Assembly: GCA_903923135.1 (NCBI GenBank)
Contig: CAIXWN010000168.1
Location: 1-64,000, forward strand
DNA: 64,000 nucleotides
Source of the DNA: an uncultured Caulobacteraceae bacterium
GTDB taxonomy: Bacteria; Pseudomonadota; Alphaproteobacteria; Caulobacterales; Caulobacteraceae
Direction of reading: 5' to 3'
The translations under genes and the position numbers were made by a program. The notes below the pieces were generated by a model. That model worked only from the letters and a program-made list of their open reading frames with translations. It did not search any database and was not told the DNA's origin. This document shows positions 26,943-36,373 of the stretch, piece by piece. Position 1 is the first letter of the stretch, and each line of letters opens with the position of its first letter.

Positions 26943-27053
26943 TCAGAAAGGGTCTAAACTTTTGATTCTAGAGAAAAATATCTCCGACCAGATGTTTTCA
27001 TCCGGCCGGTGTTTGCTCTAGTCTGGCCGCGGTTGCGCCGGCTGGAGCGAATG

Positions 27054-27926
27054 ATGAGCGTCTACGGGGACTACGCGGCGCGCGGCCGCACCGCCTGGTG
27101 GCTCTACCCCCTGGCCGTTGTCCTGGCGCTGGGCTTCTCGGCGGCGATTCTGGTGGTCCTCTTCGTGCCGATGTTCCTGATGCATCTGGTGCCGCCCACC
27201 CTGGCCGACGACCTCGTCCGACCCACCCACCCGGTGGTGTTCTTCCTCGGCACGGGGGCTGAATTCGGCATCGTCCTGCTGGGGTTCATCGGGGCGATCG
27301 CCCTGGTCCACGCCAAGCGCTTTGGCGACATCGTCGGCCGCTGGTCCTGGCGCCTCGCGCTGCTGGGCGCCGGAGTCTGGCTGGCGGTCCAGATGGTCGG
27401 CGCGTTCGTCGACTTCGCCCTCTTCCCGCACAGCTTCCGGTTCACCGCCACCTCCGGCACCCGCGCCCTGGCGCTGGCGGCTGTCGTCGGCCTGGGCGTG
27501 CAGACCTTCGCCGAGGAGTTCGTTTTCCGGGGCTACCTCACCCAGGCCCTCCTGCTTGCCGTGAAACGGCCGTGGCTGGCCGCGACGATCAGCGGCCTGC
27601 TCTTCGGCGCCCTGCACTGGGCCAACGGCCCCGCCCAGGCGGTCAATGCGGTGTTCGTCGGCATCGCCGCGGCGATCATCGCCATCCGCACCGGCTCCAT
27701 CGCCTTCACCTTCGGGCTGCACCTGGTCAACAATGTCTTCGGCGCGGTGTGCGTGGTCTCCAGCGCCGACGTCTTCCACGGCAGCCCCGGCCTGTTCACC
27801 CAGACCGCGCCCCAGCTGATCGGCTGGGATGTCGTCTTCGCCGTCGTCGCCCTGCTGGCGGTGCTGTGGTTCACCAGCCGCCTGGACCCGCCCGGCGGGT
27901 CGGCTCCCGGCGGCGACGCGTCATGA
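27054..27926 (+). CDS. CPBP family intramembrane metalloprotease-like protein
   Basis: A 290-residue protein with about eight helices. Motif 1 AEEFVFRGYL (EExxxR), motif 2 LFGALHWANG (FxxxH type) and motif 3 HLVNN are the three CPBP (CaaX protease, bacteriocin-processing) blocks in the right order. Members cut or scaffold membrane peptides. GGAG at 27044-27047 suits the ATG at 27054 better than the ATG at 27051. Its 3' end overlaps the convergent aldolase gene by six bases. Confidence 0.85.
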   Translation: MSVYGDYAARGRTAWWLYPLAVVLALGFSAAILVVLFVPMFLMHLVPPTLADDLVRPTHPVVFFLGTGAEFGIVLLGFIGAIALVHAKRFGDIVGRWSWRLALLGAGVWLAVQMVGAFVDFALFPHSFRFTATSGTRALALAAVVGLGVQTFAEEFVFRGYLTQALLLAVKRPWLAATISGLLFGALHWANGPAQAVNAVFVGIAAAIIAIRTGSIAFTFGLHLVNNVFGAVCVVSSADVFHGSPGLFTQTAPQLIGWDVVFAVVALLAVLWFTSRLDPPGGSAPGGDAS

Positions 27927-28934
27927 CCCGGCGATGCGCTTCAGGTCGCCGGCCAGTTCGTCCACCGCCTCTGCGGTCGTCGCCCAGGAGCACATGAACC
28001 GCACCGAGCCGTCGATGAACCGGTAGACGAACCAGCCCGCCGCCCGCAGGCGCCCGAGGGCGGCCTCGTCCATGGCCACGAACACGCCGTTGGCTTCCAC
28101 CGGGTGAGTGACGGGAAAGGGCATGGCGGCGGCCAGGCGGCGGGCCATGGCGTTGGCGTGCGCCGCCCGCGACGACCATGCGCCGCTTTCCAGCATGCCG
28201 ATCCACGGCGCCGCCAGGAAGCGGGCCTTGGAGGTCAGCTGACCGCCATGCTTGAGGCGGGCCCCGAAGCGGCGGCCGAGGGTCCTGTCGATCAGTACGA
28301 TCGCTTCGGTGGGCGTGGACCCCGCCTTGGTCCCGCCCAGCACCACCACATCGACGCCCAGGCGGCCGGGCGCGCGCGGATCGAACCCCGCCGCCACGGC
28401 GTTGGCCAGGCGAGCGCCGTCCAGATGCGCCTTCAGGCCCCGCCGTTTCGCGGGCGTGATCAGGTCCGCCAGGTCCGCCTCGGCGTAGACCCCGCCGAAT
28501 TCGGTGGCCTGGGTCACCGACAGGGCGGCGGGGGATTGGTGGTGGGCGCTGTCCTCGCCGGCCAGGACGGCGGCCAGGCCGGCCGGATCGATCTTCCCCG
28601 ACGGGCCCGCCAGGCCGATGACGCCGAGGCCCGAGCCGAAGAAGCCCGGCGCGCCCGTCTCGTCCGTGGCGATGTGGCTGTGCTCGTGGCCGATCACCGA
28701 TTCGTGCGGGGCGGCCAGCGCGGCCAGGGTCAGGGCGTTGGCGGCGGTGCCGCTGGCGGCGAACCAGATCTCGGCGTCGACGTCCAGCAGGCCACGGATC
28801 AGGTTGCCGGCGCGGGCGCTGACGGTGTCGCCGCCGTAGCCGGCCTCAAAGCCGCCGTTGAAGCGCCCGAGCGCCTCCAGCGCCTCGGGCATGGCGCCGG
28901 CCACATTGTCGGAAGCGAAGTCGTAACGGGCCAC
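27921..28934 (-). CDS. Low-specificity L-threonine aldolase-type PLP enzyme (beta-eliminating lyase family)
   Basis: A 337-residue fold-type I PLP enzyme. RYDFASDNVAGAMPEALEAL opens the protein as in threonine aldolases; HEHSHIATDETGAP, LKAHLDGARLANAVA (Asp and Arg for the cofactor) and VVVLGGTKAGSTPTEA (Schiff-base Lys) follow. It would cleave threonine or allo-threonine to glycine and acetaldehyde. The frame is open upstream in the DUF983 gene; GTG at 28934 begins just before the conserved N-terminus and overlaps nothing essential. Only a weak ribosome site is seen, consistent with coupling to the DUF983 stop six bases away. Confidence 0.85.
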   Translation of the reverse strand: MARYDFASDNVAGAMPEALEALGRFNGGFEAGYGGDTVSARAGNLIRGLLDVDAEIWFAASGTAANALTLAALAAPHESVIGHEHSHIATDETGAPGFFGSGLGVIGLAGPSGKIDPAGLAAVLAGEDSAHHQSPAALSVTQATEFGGVYAEADLADLITPAKRRGLKAHLDGARLANAVAAGFDPRAPGRLGVDVVVLGGTKAGSTPTEAIVLIDRTLGRRFGARLKHGGQLTSKARFLAAPWIGMLESGAWSSRAAHANAMARRLAAAMPFPVTHPVEANGVFVAMDEAALGRLRAAGWFVYRFIDGSVRFMCSWATTAEAVDELAGDLKRIAGS

Positions 28935-28939
28935 GGGGA

Positions 28940-29347
28940 TCAGTCGAGGCGGTCGGCGGTATGCATCACCGCATCCTCGCGGCGCACCTTCAGGGCGTAG
29001 AGCGCCCCGATCACGGCGCCTTTCACCCTTGGCAGTACGGCCATGGTCAGCAGGGCCAGCGGGATCAGCACGCCGGGCACGATCAGGGCCGCCGGCGCCT
29101 TCCAGATGACCGGAAACAGCAGCAGCGGCGCGACCACCACGTGGCCCACGAGCAGGATGGTGAAATAGGCGGGCCCGTCGTCCGAGGGGTACTGGTCCAG
29201 GTCGTGGCCGCATGCCGGGCAGGCCGCCGACACCTTCAGATATTTGTAGAAGATGCGGCCGCGGCCGCAGCACGGACAGAACCCCTTCAGGCCTCGGGCC
29301 ATGGCGGGGAGGATCGGCGTGCTGATCGCGGTTTGCATGCGAGGCAT
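28940..29347 (-). CDS. DUF983 family membrane protein with zinc-ribbon
   Basis: A 135-residue protein. Two Cys pairs (CPCCG and CPAC, residues 23-45) form the zinc-ribbon start, followed by DGPAYFTILLVGHVVVAPLLL and a second hydrophobic helix, as in DUF983 proteins of alphaproteobacteria. The function is unknown; in other genomes it lies near cytochrome oxidase or nudix genes. ATG at 29347 with GAGG six bases in front. Confidence 0.8.
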   Translation of the reverse strand: MPRMQTAISTPILPAMARGLKGFCPCCGRGRIFYKYLKVSAACPACGHDLDQYPSDDGPAYFTILLVGHVVVAPLLLFPVIWKAPAALIVPGVLIPLALLTMAVLPRVKGAVIGALYALKVRREDAVMHTADRLD

Positions 29348-29475
29348 ATGCAACCTCGCCGGCGGTTTAGAAAGGGCCCGCGCGGTCAAACCGCCGCACT
29401 GCCGGTGAAAAGCCCGCCCTGGCTCCGCCTGGACAAGCCCCGGGCGGGGTGGTTTGGTCGCGTCGGGAGACCGCC

Positions 29476-30834
29476 ATGACCAAGACCCGGATCGACGACT
29501 ACGCCAGCGCCGGCGCGGGCCAGATGGCCGCCGCCCTCGCCGACCGCACGGTTGGCGCGGTGGAGCTTTTCGACGCCGCCGTGCAGCGCATCGAGAGTCT
29601 CGACGGGCCGATCAACGCCGTGGTCGTGCGGGATTTCGAGCGGGCGCGGCTGGCCGCCCGCGCCGCCGACGCCGCCCTGGCCCGGGGCGAGCGGCGCCCC
29701 CTGCTGGGCGTGCCGATGACGGTGAAGGAGGCCTTCAACGTGGCCGGCCTGCGCACCACCTGGGGCAGCGAGGCTTTCGGCGAATGGATCGCCCCGGCCG
29801 ACGCCACCGCCGTTGCGCGGCTGAAGGCCGCCGGCGCGGTCATCCTGGGCAAGACCAATGTGCCGCCGTTCCTTTCCGACTGGCAGAGCATTAATCCCAT
29901 CTATGGTCGCACCAGCAATCCCCACGACCTAAGCCGGACGCCGGGCGGATCGTCCGGGGGCAGCGCCGCGGCCCTGGCCAGCGGCATGGTCCCCCTCGAG
30001 TTCGGCTCGGACATCGGCGGCTCCATCCGCGTGCCGTCGGCATTCTGCGGCGTCTACGGCCACAAGCCCAGCTACGATCTGGTTCCCCAGCGTGGGCACG
30101 CCCCCCCCGGCACGGACGGGGTCGGGCCGGCGTTGAATGTCGTCGGGCCGATGGCGCGCAGCGTCGCCGACCTGGCCCTCGCCCTGGAAATTGTCGCCGG
30201 TCCGGCCGACGCGGAGGCGACGGGCTATCAGGTGCGGCTGCCGGCGCCGCGCCACGGCCGTTTGGCCGATTTCCGGGTGCTGATCCTCGCCGAACACCCC
30301 CTGGCGGCGGTCGACGGCGAGGTCCGCGCCGCCCTGCACGGCCTCGCCGGCCGCCTGGAGTCCGCCGGCGCCCGGGTGGATCACGTCAGCGACCTCCTGC
30401 CCGATCTGGGCGTGGCGCACGGCGTCTATCTCGCCATCCTGATGACGGTGATGTCCCGCGGCGGCCCGCCGCCGCCCGGCGTGATTGACGCCCACGCCTA
30501 TCTCAACGCGCTCGATGGCCAGCTCGCCATCCGGCGGTTGTGGGCGCGCCTGTTCGAGGCCTTCGACGTGGTCATCGCCCCCTGCCTGGGCGTGCCGGCG
30601 TTCGAGCACAAGGACGGCGACTGGGGCGGCCGGACCCTCATCATCGACGGCCAGGTGACCCCGTTCGCAAGCCAGCTGGTCTGGCCCGGCATGGCCACCC
30701 TGGCCAATCTGCCGGCCACCGCGGTTCCCGTCGGCGCCACGGCTGGCGGCCTGCCCATCGGCGCCCAGATCATCGGTCCCTATCTGGAAGACCGCACCTG
30801 TCTCGCCTTCGCCGGCCTGATCGCCGGGCTCTGA
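29476..30834 (+). CDS. Amidase, amidase-signature family
   Basis: A 452-residue hydrolase. The amidase signature is TPGGSSGGSAAALASGMVPL with GSDIGGSIRVPSAFCGVYG, giving the Ser-cisSer pair. The catalytic Lys is in PMTVKEAFNVAG near residue 80. The family hydrolyses carboxamides in the cytoplasm; the substrate is unspecified. ATG at 29476 follows GGGAGA. It lies 15 bases upstream of the GMC oxidoreductase, so the two are probably one operon for catabolism of an amide or alcohol compound. Confidence 0.9.
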   Translation: MTKTRIDDYASAGAGQMAAALADRTVGAVELFDAAVQRIESLDGPINAVVVRDFERARLAARAADAALARGERRPLLGVPMTVKEAFNVAGLRTTWGSEAFGEWIAPADATAVARLKAAGAVILGKTNVPPFLSDWQSINPIYGRTSNPHDLSRTPGGSSGGSAAALASGMVPLEFGSDIGGSIRVPSAFCGVYGHKPSYDLVPQRGHAPPGTDGVGPALNVVGPMARSVADLALALEIVAGPADAEATGYQVRLPAPRHGRLADFRVLILAEHPLAAVDGEVRAALHGLAGRLESAGARVDHVSDLLPDLGVAHGVYLAILMTVMSRGGPPPPGVIDAHAYLNALDGQLAIRRLWARLFEAFDVVIAPCLGVPAFEHKDGDWGGRTLIIDGQVTPFASQLVWPGMATLANLPATAVPVGATAGGLPIGAQIIGPYLEDRTCLAFAGLIAGL

Positions 30835-30849
30835 GCCCGGCGGACCCGG

Positions 30850-32454
30850 ATGACCGAAACGTACGACTACATCGTCGTGGGCGCGGGCTCGGCCGGCTGT
30901 GTCCTGGCCAACCGCCTGACGGCCGACCCGCGCAACCGCGTGCTGGCGCTCGAGGCCGGCGGCGACGACAACTGGATCTGGTTCCACGTCCCCGTCGGCT
31001 ATCTGTTCTCGATGGGCAACCCGCGGGCGGACTGGCTCTACCAGACCGAGCCGATCCCCGGACTGGACGGCCGCCGTCTCAACTATCCGCGCGGCAAGGT
31101 GATCGGTGGCTGCTCGGCGATCAACGGCATGATCTATATGCGCGGGCAGGCGGCCGACTATGACGGCTGGCGACAGCTTGGCCTTTCCGGATGGGGCTGG
31201 GACGACATGCTGCCGCTGTTCCTCGCCCAGGAAGATCATATCGACGCCGCCGGTCCGTTGCACGCCCGCGGCGGCGAGTGGCGGGTCGAGCATCCGCGCA
31301 TGCGCTGGCAGGTGCTCGACGCCTTCGCCGAGGCGGCCGCCCTTGAGGGCATTCCGCAGGTCGCCGATTTCAACGGCGGCGACAACCTGGGTGTCGGCTA
31401 CTTTCAGGTCAATCAGAAGGCCGGTGTTCGCTGGAGCGCCGCGCGCGGTTTTCTCAAGCCGGTCCTGCGCCGGCCGAACCTCAAGCTGCTGACCGGCGTC
31501 ACGGTCACCCGCGTTCTGGTCGAGAACGGGCGCGCCGCAGGCGTGGCCTGGGAGTCCGGCGGGCGCGCCTTCGAGGCCCGCGCCGCCGGCGAGGTGGTGC
31601 TGACGGCCGGCGCGGTCAACACGCCCAAGCTGCTGGAGCTCTCGGGCATCGGCGATGGCGCGCGCCTGTCGGCTCTGGGCGTCGAGACGGTCAGCCACGC
31701 GCCCGGCGTCGGCGAGAACCTGCAGGACCACCTGCAGATCCGTCCCTACTACCGGGTCAGCGGCGTGCCCACGCTGAACACGATGTATGGCTCGGTGTGG
31801 CGCCGCCCGCTCATGGCGGCTGACTACGCCCTCAGGCGGCGGGGCCCGATGTCCATGGCCCCGTCCCAGATGGGCGCCTTCGCCCGCTCGTCGCCCGACC
31901 AGGAGACGCCCAACCTGGAATTCCACGTCCAGCCCCTGTCGCTCGACCGTTTCGGCGAACCCCTGCACAGCTTCGGCGCGATCACCGTGAGCGTCTGCAA
32001 CCTGCGGCCCAGCAGCCGCGGCTCGATCCACGCCGCCGGACCGGACATCGCGGCGCCGCCGGCGATCCAGCCTAACTATCTGGCGTCGGTGGAAGACCAG
32101 CGGGTCGCGGTGGAGTCCCTGCGTCTGGTTCGCCGCATCATCGCCCGGCCCCCCCTTCAGCGGTTCTCGCCAGAGGAACACCGGCCGGGAGCCGGGGCCG
32201 ACTCCGACCGCGATCTGCTGGCCGCCGCGCGGGCCCTCGGGGCGACGATCTTCCACCCCGTGGGCACGGCGAAAATGGGCCTAGCCTCGGACCCGATGGC
32301 GGTGACGGACGAACGCCTGCGGGTGCGGGGCGTGGGCGCCCTGCGGGTCGCGGACGCCTCGGTGATGCCGCGCATCACCTCGGGCAACACCAATTCTCCC
32401 ACCATGGTCATCGCCGAGAAGGCGGCCAGGATGATCGCCGAGGATCGACCCTGA
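30850..32454 (+). CDS. GMC family FAD-dependent alcohol oxidoreductase (choline dehydrogenase-like)
   Basis: A 534-residue flavoprotein. The FAD site is VVGAGSAGCVLANRLTADP (residues 9-27). VIGGCSAINGMIYMRGQ is GMC signature 1, and GAVNTPKLLELSGIG signature 2. The catalytic His is in FHPVGTAKMG, with SGNTNSPTMVIAEKAA at the C-terminus. It oxidises a primary or other alcohol to the aldehyde. The substrate cannot be told apart from choline, aliphatic or aryl alcohols. It is coupled to the amidase upstream and to a CPBP gene downstream (35 bases). Confidence 0.9.
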   Translation: MTETYDYIVVGAGSAGCVLANRLTADPRNRVLALEAGGDDNWIWFHVPVGYLFSMGNPRADWLYQTEPIPGLDGRRLNYPRGKVIGGCSAINGMIYMRGQAADYDGWRQLGLSGWGWDDMLPLFLAQEDHIDAAGPLHARGGEWRVEHPRMRWQVLDAFAEAAALEGIPQVADFNGGDNLGVGYFQVNQKAGVRWSAARGFLKPVLRRPNLKLLTGVTVTRVLVENGRAAGVAWESGGRAFEARAAGEVVLTAGAVNTPKLLELSGIGDGARLSALGVETVSHAPGVGENLQDHLQIRPYYRVSGVPTLNTMYGSVWRRPLMAADYALRRRGPMSMAPSQMGAFARSSPDQETPNLEFHVQPLSLDRFGEPLHSFGAITVSVCNLRPSSRGSIHAAGPDIAAPPAIQPNYLASVEDQRVAVESLRLVRRIIARPPLQRFSPEEHRPGAGADSDRDLLAAARALGATIFHPVGTAKMGLASDPMAVTDERLRVRGVGALRVADASVMPRITSGNTNSPTMVIAEKAARMIAEDRP

Positions 32455-32489
32455 CCGCCGCCAGGCTCAGATTCATCCTGTTTGTCGCC

Positions 32490-33236
32490 GTGGTCCTCGG
32501 CGGGCCGGCGGCCTTGATGGCTACGGGCGATCCGCGGCTAGCAGATCTGGGAAAGCTGGTCATGATCGCCAGTCCGGCCCTGGCGGGCCTGGCGTTGAAC
32601 CGGGGGGCGCCGGCCAGTGCGAGGCCTAGACGGTGGCTATGGGTAAGCCTGGCTGCGGCCGTCACCCTTGCGATCGCCATTGGCGCCCTGGCGGCGGCGC
32701 TGGCCGTCGGCGCCGCGCGGTTCGGTCCGCCGGTCGGCGGCGGGGGCGCCGTGGCGGGCCGTGCGGGTTTGTCGCTGGTGACCAGCGTCCTGGAGGAACT
32801 GGGCTGGGCGGGCGGCGGCCTGGGTCTGGCGACGGCGGCGCTTGGCCGCCGTTGGGGCGTCGGCGTTCTTGGGCTGGTTTGGGCGGCGTGGCATCTCGTG
32901 CCGACCGTCCTGCGCGTCGGCCTGTTCCCGGAACTGGAGGTCGCGCCGCCGGCCATGCTCGGAGCCTTCGTGGTCGCCTGCCTGATCTACCGAGAGTTGC
33001 TCACCACCCTGCGCGAGTTCGCCGGAACCTGGCTGGCCGCCGCCGCCGGCCATGCGGCTCCCAATATCCTGTTGGCCGTCCTGCTGGCCGGCGGGCTCGG
33101 CGGCTTGGAACGCCCGGGCGTCTGGCCGTTTTTCCCCGCCCCGGGAGGGCTGGTGTTCCCGGTTCTCGCCCTGGCCGCCCTTATGGCGCTGCGCCGCTGG
33201 GGGCCGGCTACAGCGTCTGGCCGTCGTCCAGAGTGA
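32490..33236 (+). CDS. CPBP-like membrane protein (second copy)
   Basis: A 248-residue hydrophobic protein. LEELGWAGGGLGLATAALGRR matches the first CPBP block (EExGW form) and LGLVWAAWHLVPTVLR the second (the His block). A third His is near AAAGHAAPN. This EExGW variant is common in bacteria and not always protease-active. The GTG at 32490 gives the shortest in-frame start; upstream codons to 32455 are open and hydrophobic, so the true start could be earlier. The 3' end overlaps the convergent SDR gene by 29 bases. Confidence 0.7.
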   Translation: MVLGGPAALMATGDPRLADLGKLVMIASPALAGLALNRGAPASARPRRWLWVSLAAAVTLAIAIGALAAALAVGAARFGPPVGGGGAVAGRAGLSLVTSVLEELGWAGGGLGLATAALGRRWGVGVLGLVWAAWHLVPTVLRVGLFPELEVAPPAMLGAFVVACLIYRELLTTLREFAGTWLAAAAGHAAPNILLAVLLAGGLGGLERPGVWPFFPAPGGLVFPVLALAALMALRRWGPATASGRRPE

Positions 33237-33978
33237 ACACCGAGCCGGTGATCGCGCGGGAGGCGTCGGAAGCGAGGTACAGGGCCATGGCGTCGAGGTC
33301 CTCCTCGGCCATCAGGCGACGGCGCGGGAAACCGGCCACCTGTTTCTTGCCGCCCTCCTCACCGAACCAGTCGGCGTTCAGTTCGGTGAGCACATAGCCG
33401 GGGCAGATGGTGTTCACATTGATGCCGCGGTTGGCCCATTCCCGGGCCAGGGATTTGCCCATCATCAGCACGGCGGCCTTGGAGGTGCAGTAGGCGGTCA
33501 GTCCGGGCAGCACTTTGAGGGCGCCGATCGACGAGACCAGAATGACCCGGCCGCGGCCGCTTTCCCGTGAACCGGCGGCCATCATCCGCCGGGCGCCTTC
33601 GCGGGCCGTGAGGAAGACGCCGCGCACGTTGATGGCCATCACCTCGTCCCAGGCCTCGACCGTGATCTCGGCGGCCAGGGCGCGGTTGTTCATGCCGGCA
33701 TTGGCGACGACCGTGTCGATCTGGCCGAGGGCGGCCTCGGCGGCGTCGAAGCCGGCGATCACCGACGCTTCGTCGGTGACATCCATGGCTACGGCGCAGG
33801 CCGTTCCGCCCGCTGTGGTGATCTCGGCGGCCAGGGCGCCCAGCCGATCCACCCGCCGGGCGGCGAGGGCCACCTTCGCGCCGCTGGCGGCCAGAACCCG
33901 CGCCATCCGGGCGCCGAGTCCCGAGGAGGCGCCGGTGATCAGGGCCGCGCGGCCGGTGAGATCGAAGGTCTGGGTCAT
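33208..33978 (-). CDS. SDR family oxidoreductase
   Basis: A 256-residue classical SDR. ALITGASSGLGARMARVLAAS is the cofactor motif, VVANAGMNN the NAG block, LVSSIGALKVLPGLTAYCTSK holds Ser, Tyr and Lys, and INVNTICPGYVLTEL the C-terminal loop. It is the FabG-like type with an unknown substrate. The start ATG at 33978 follows GGACCG. It is 83 bases downstream of the last Calvin-cycle gene on the same strand, and could be transcribed from it, but has no known role in that cycle. Confidence 0.85.
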   Translation of the reverse strand: MTQTFDLTGRAALITGASSGLGARMARVLAASGAKVALAARRVDRLGALAAEITTAGGTACAVAMDVTDEASVIAGFDAAEAALGQIDTVVANAGMNNRALAAEITVEAWDEVMAINVRGVFLTAREGARRMMAAGSRESGRGRVILVSSIGALKVLPGLTAYCTSKAAVLMMGKSLAREWANRGINVNTICPGYVLTELNADWFGEEGGKKQVAGFPRRRLMAEEDLDAMALYLASDASRAITGSVFTLDDGQTL

Positions 33979-34061
33979 GCGTCGGTCCTGGGCTCGCCCC
34001 GGTTCGGCGGGGCTCGGCGACGTGGAATAGTCGGCGCGGCGCGGTTTGCAACCCGCCGGTT

Positions 34062-34733
34062 TCAGCTCCACCCAAGCGCGGCGGCGATCCGGTCGGGAGA
34101 AGTAACCAGCGTCGCCTCGGAAAAGTCGTCCCCGGCGCTGTACAGGCTCGGGGTGGCGATGACCGTCAGCTCGGCGCCGCGGGCGGCGCGGACACCGTTC
34201 CAGGAGTCCTCGACAGCGATGGCCCGACTTGCCGGCAGGCCCAGTTCCGAGAGCGCGAGATGATAGACGTCCGGGGCGGGTTTCTTCGCCGGGACGCGGT
34301 CTCCGCAGGCGATCGAAACGAACCAGCCCAACGCCTCGGCGCCCAGCACCGCAGCGATCAGGGCGTCGACGTTGGGGCGGCTGGTGGTGGTGGCGATGGC
34401 CAGGGCGACGCCCCGCCGCCGCGCTTCGGCGATCAGTTCGACGATCCCCGGGCGGAAGTCGATCGTCCCCGGCTTCATCAGCGCGGCGTAGATCTCGGTC
34501 TTGCGGCCGTGAAGCTGGCGGACGAACGGATCTTGGGCCGGCCTTCCCGAAAAGGCGGCGATGCGTTCCTTGCCGCCGGTGACTTTCAGCAGCTCGCCGT
34601 AAAGACCCTGGTCCCACCGCCAGTCGAGACCCGCCTCGCCGAACGCCTGGTTGAAGGCGGCGCGGTGGGCCTCCTCGGTTTCAGCCAGAGTGCCGTCGAC
34701 ATCGAAGATCAGGGCCTCCAGGCGTTCGATCAT
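34062..34733 (-). CDS. cbbY: CbbY, HAD-family sugar phosphatase
   Basis: A 223-residue HAD protein: IFDVDGTLAETEEAHR (DxDGT nucleophile), IATTTSRPNVDAL (Thr motif), KKPAPDVYHLAL (Lys motif) and VEDSWNGVRAA (acidic motif). CbbY removes phosphate from xylulose-1,5-bisphosphate, an inhibitor made by RuBisCO misfire, so it serves with CbbX in keeping RuBisCO active. The ATG at 34733 was chosen over an upstream GTG at 34739. It sits 14 bases after rpe, at the end of the cbb operon. Confidence 0.88.
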   Translation of the reverse strand: MIERLEALIFDVDGTLAETEEAHRAAFNQAFGEAGLDWRWDQGLYGELLKVTGGKERIAAFSGRPAQDPFVRQLHGRKTEIYAALMKPGTIDFRPGIVELIAEARRRGVALAIATTTSRPNVDALIAAVLGAEALGWFVSIACGDRVPAKKPAPDVYHLALSELGLPASRAIAVEDSWNGVRAARGAELTVIATPSLYSAGDDFSEATLVTSPDRIAAALGWS

Positions 34734-34747
34734 CGTCACGTCCGTCG

Positions 34748-35416
34748 TCAGGCGCCGGCCGCCGCCCGTATCGCCGCGATGTTGCCGACGTAGGCGTCAC
34801 GCCCGCCCCTGAACACGGCCGACCCGGCCACAAGGGTGTCGGCTCCCGCCGCGGTGAGCAGGCCCGCATTGGCGGCGGTGACCCCGCCGTCGACCTCGAT
34901 GCGGACGGGCCGGTCGCCCGCCATGCGCCGGATGGCCCCCACGCGCTCCACCGCTTCCGGAATGAAGGCCTGACCGCCGAACCCGGGGTTGACCGACATC
35001 ACCAGCACCAAGTCCACCATGCCGATCACGCTCTCCAGGGTCGACAGCGGTGTGCCCGGGTTGAGGGTCACGCCAACCTGTTTGCCCAGGGCGCGGATGG
35101 TCTGCAGCGTGCGGTGTATATGAGGGCCGGACTCCACATGGGCCGTAATCACATCGGCGCCCGCCTTGGCGAAGGCCTCCAGATAGGGGTCGACCGGCGC
35201 GATCATCAGATGGACATCCATGACCTTGTCTGTCCACGGACGAAGGCTCCTGAGCACGTCCGGACCAATGGTGATGTTCGGCACGAAATGACCATCCATG
35301 ACATCGACATGGATCCAGTCGGCGCCGGCGGCGACCACGTCGCGCACCTCCTCACCGAGGCGGGCGAAGTCCGCCGCGAGGATGGAAGGGGAGATCATCA
35401 GGGGATTGGCGCTCAC
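34748..35416 (-). CDS. rpe: Ribulose-phosphate 3-epimerase
   Basis: A 222-residue TIM-barrel enzyme. PSILAADFARLGEEV, WIHVDVMDGHFVPNITIGP, VMDVHLMIAPVD, VMSVNPGFGGQAFI and EVDGGVTAANAG are the family blocks with the metal and catalytic His/Asp residues in place. It interconverts xylulose-5-P and ribulose-5-P to supply the CO2 acceptor. In cbb operons it is called cbbE. It lies 15 bases after cbbX and 14 before cbbY. Confidence 0.95.
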   Translation of the reverse strand: MSANPLMISPSILAADFARLGEEVRDVVAAGADWIHVDVMDGHFVPNITIGPDVLRSLRPWTDKVMDVHLMIAPVDPYLEAFAKAGADVITAHVESGPHIHRTLQTIRALGKQVGVTLNPGTPLSTLESVIGMVDLVLVMSVNPGFGGQAFIPEAVERVGAIRRMAGDRPVRIEVDGGVTAANAGLLTAAGADTLVAGSAVFRGGRDAYVGNIAAIRAAAGA

Positions 35417-35431
35417 GCTGTGTCGATCCTT

Positions 35432-36373
35432 TCAGGCCACGGGCCCGGAGTTGAGTTCGACCGATCCCGTCAGGCCGCCGCTATAGACCCGGCTGGCTCG
35501 CACGTCAGCCTCGCGGATGGTCATCAGGTCGTCACGCGAGACAAGCGGGGCGGCCGAGAAGATCCGGTGCGCCAGTCGCAGCCGCATCCTGTCAAGGGCG
35601 TTGCGGATCGAACGGGCGTTGGCGAAGTGCGGTTGACCGCGGCGCAGGGGAATGTACTCGGCGAAGGCGGCGCGGGCGGCGTCGTCGAAGCGAAAATTCT
35701 GCTGTTCGAGCATCTTGTCGGCGATCACCATCAGTTCGGCGTCGCCATAGTCGGGGAAGTCGATGTGGTGGGTGATGCGGGAGCGGAAGCCGGGGTTGCT
35801 CTCGAAGAACCTGGCCATCCGGTCGGCGTAGCCGGCCAGGATCACCACCAGATCGTCGCGGTTGTTCTCCATCACCTGCAGCAGGATCTCGATCGATTCC
35901 TGCCCGTAGTCCCGCTCGTTCTCGGGCCGGTAGAGATAGTAGGCCTCGTCGATAAACAGCACCCCGCCCATGGCCTTCTTGATCACGTCCTTGGTCTTGG
36001 GCGCGGTATGGCCGATGTACTGGCCGACCAGGTCATCACGGGTGACCGACACCAGATGCCCCCGGCGGCTGTAGCCCAGCTTGTGCAGGATCTCGGCCAT
36101 GCGCAGGGCGACGGTGGTCTTGCCCGTGCCTGGATTGCCGGTGAAGCTCATGTGTAGGGTCGGGTGCTCCGTGGCGAGCCCGAGGCTGGCGCGGGCGCGC
36201 TCGACCACCAGCAGGGCGGCGATCTCGCGTATCCGCTGCTTCACCGGCGCCAGTCCGACCAGTTCCCGATCCAGGCGGTCGAGCACCTCGGCGACGCCGG
36301 TCTGTTCTATATCCGCCTTCAGATCGATCAGATCCGGCGTTGGCCCGGCGGCGACCGGGCCGGCCTCAGCCAT
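35432..36373 (-). CDS. cbbX: RuBisCO activase CbbX (AAA+ ATPase)
   Basis: A 313-residue AAA+ protein. Walker A is GNPGTGKT (residues 79-86) and Walker B is [30 protein letters not shown] is the sensor/arginine finger region. CbbX hexamers pull the C-terminus of red-type RuBisCO large subunit to release inhibitory sugar phosphates, and are allosterically activated by RuBP. Its presence matches the red-type cbbL/cbbS next door. The start overlaps cbbS by eight bases. Confidence 0.95.
   Translation of the reverse strand: MAEAGPVAAGPTPDLIDLKADIEQTGVAEVLDRLDRELVGLAPVKQRIREIAALLVVERARASLGLATEHPTLHMSFTGNPGTGKTTVALRMAEILHKLGYSRRGHLVSVTRDDLVGQYIGHTAPKTKDVIKKAMGGVLFIDEAYYLYRPENERDYGQESIEILLQVMENNRDDLVVILAGYADRMARFFESNPGFRSRITHHIDFPDYGDAELMVIADKMLEQQNFRFDDAARAAFAEYIPLRRGQPHFANARSIRNALDRMRLRLAHRIFSAAPLVSRDDLMTIREADVRASRVYSGGLTGSVELNSGPVA

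Noticed and set aside
29929-32256. Open frame of 775 codons opposite amidase and GMC genes
   Set aside because: No domain, ribosome site or conserved motif. The sense-strand genes carry full family signatures.
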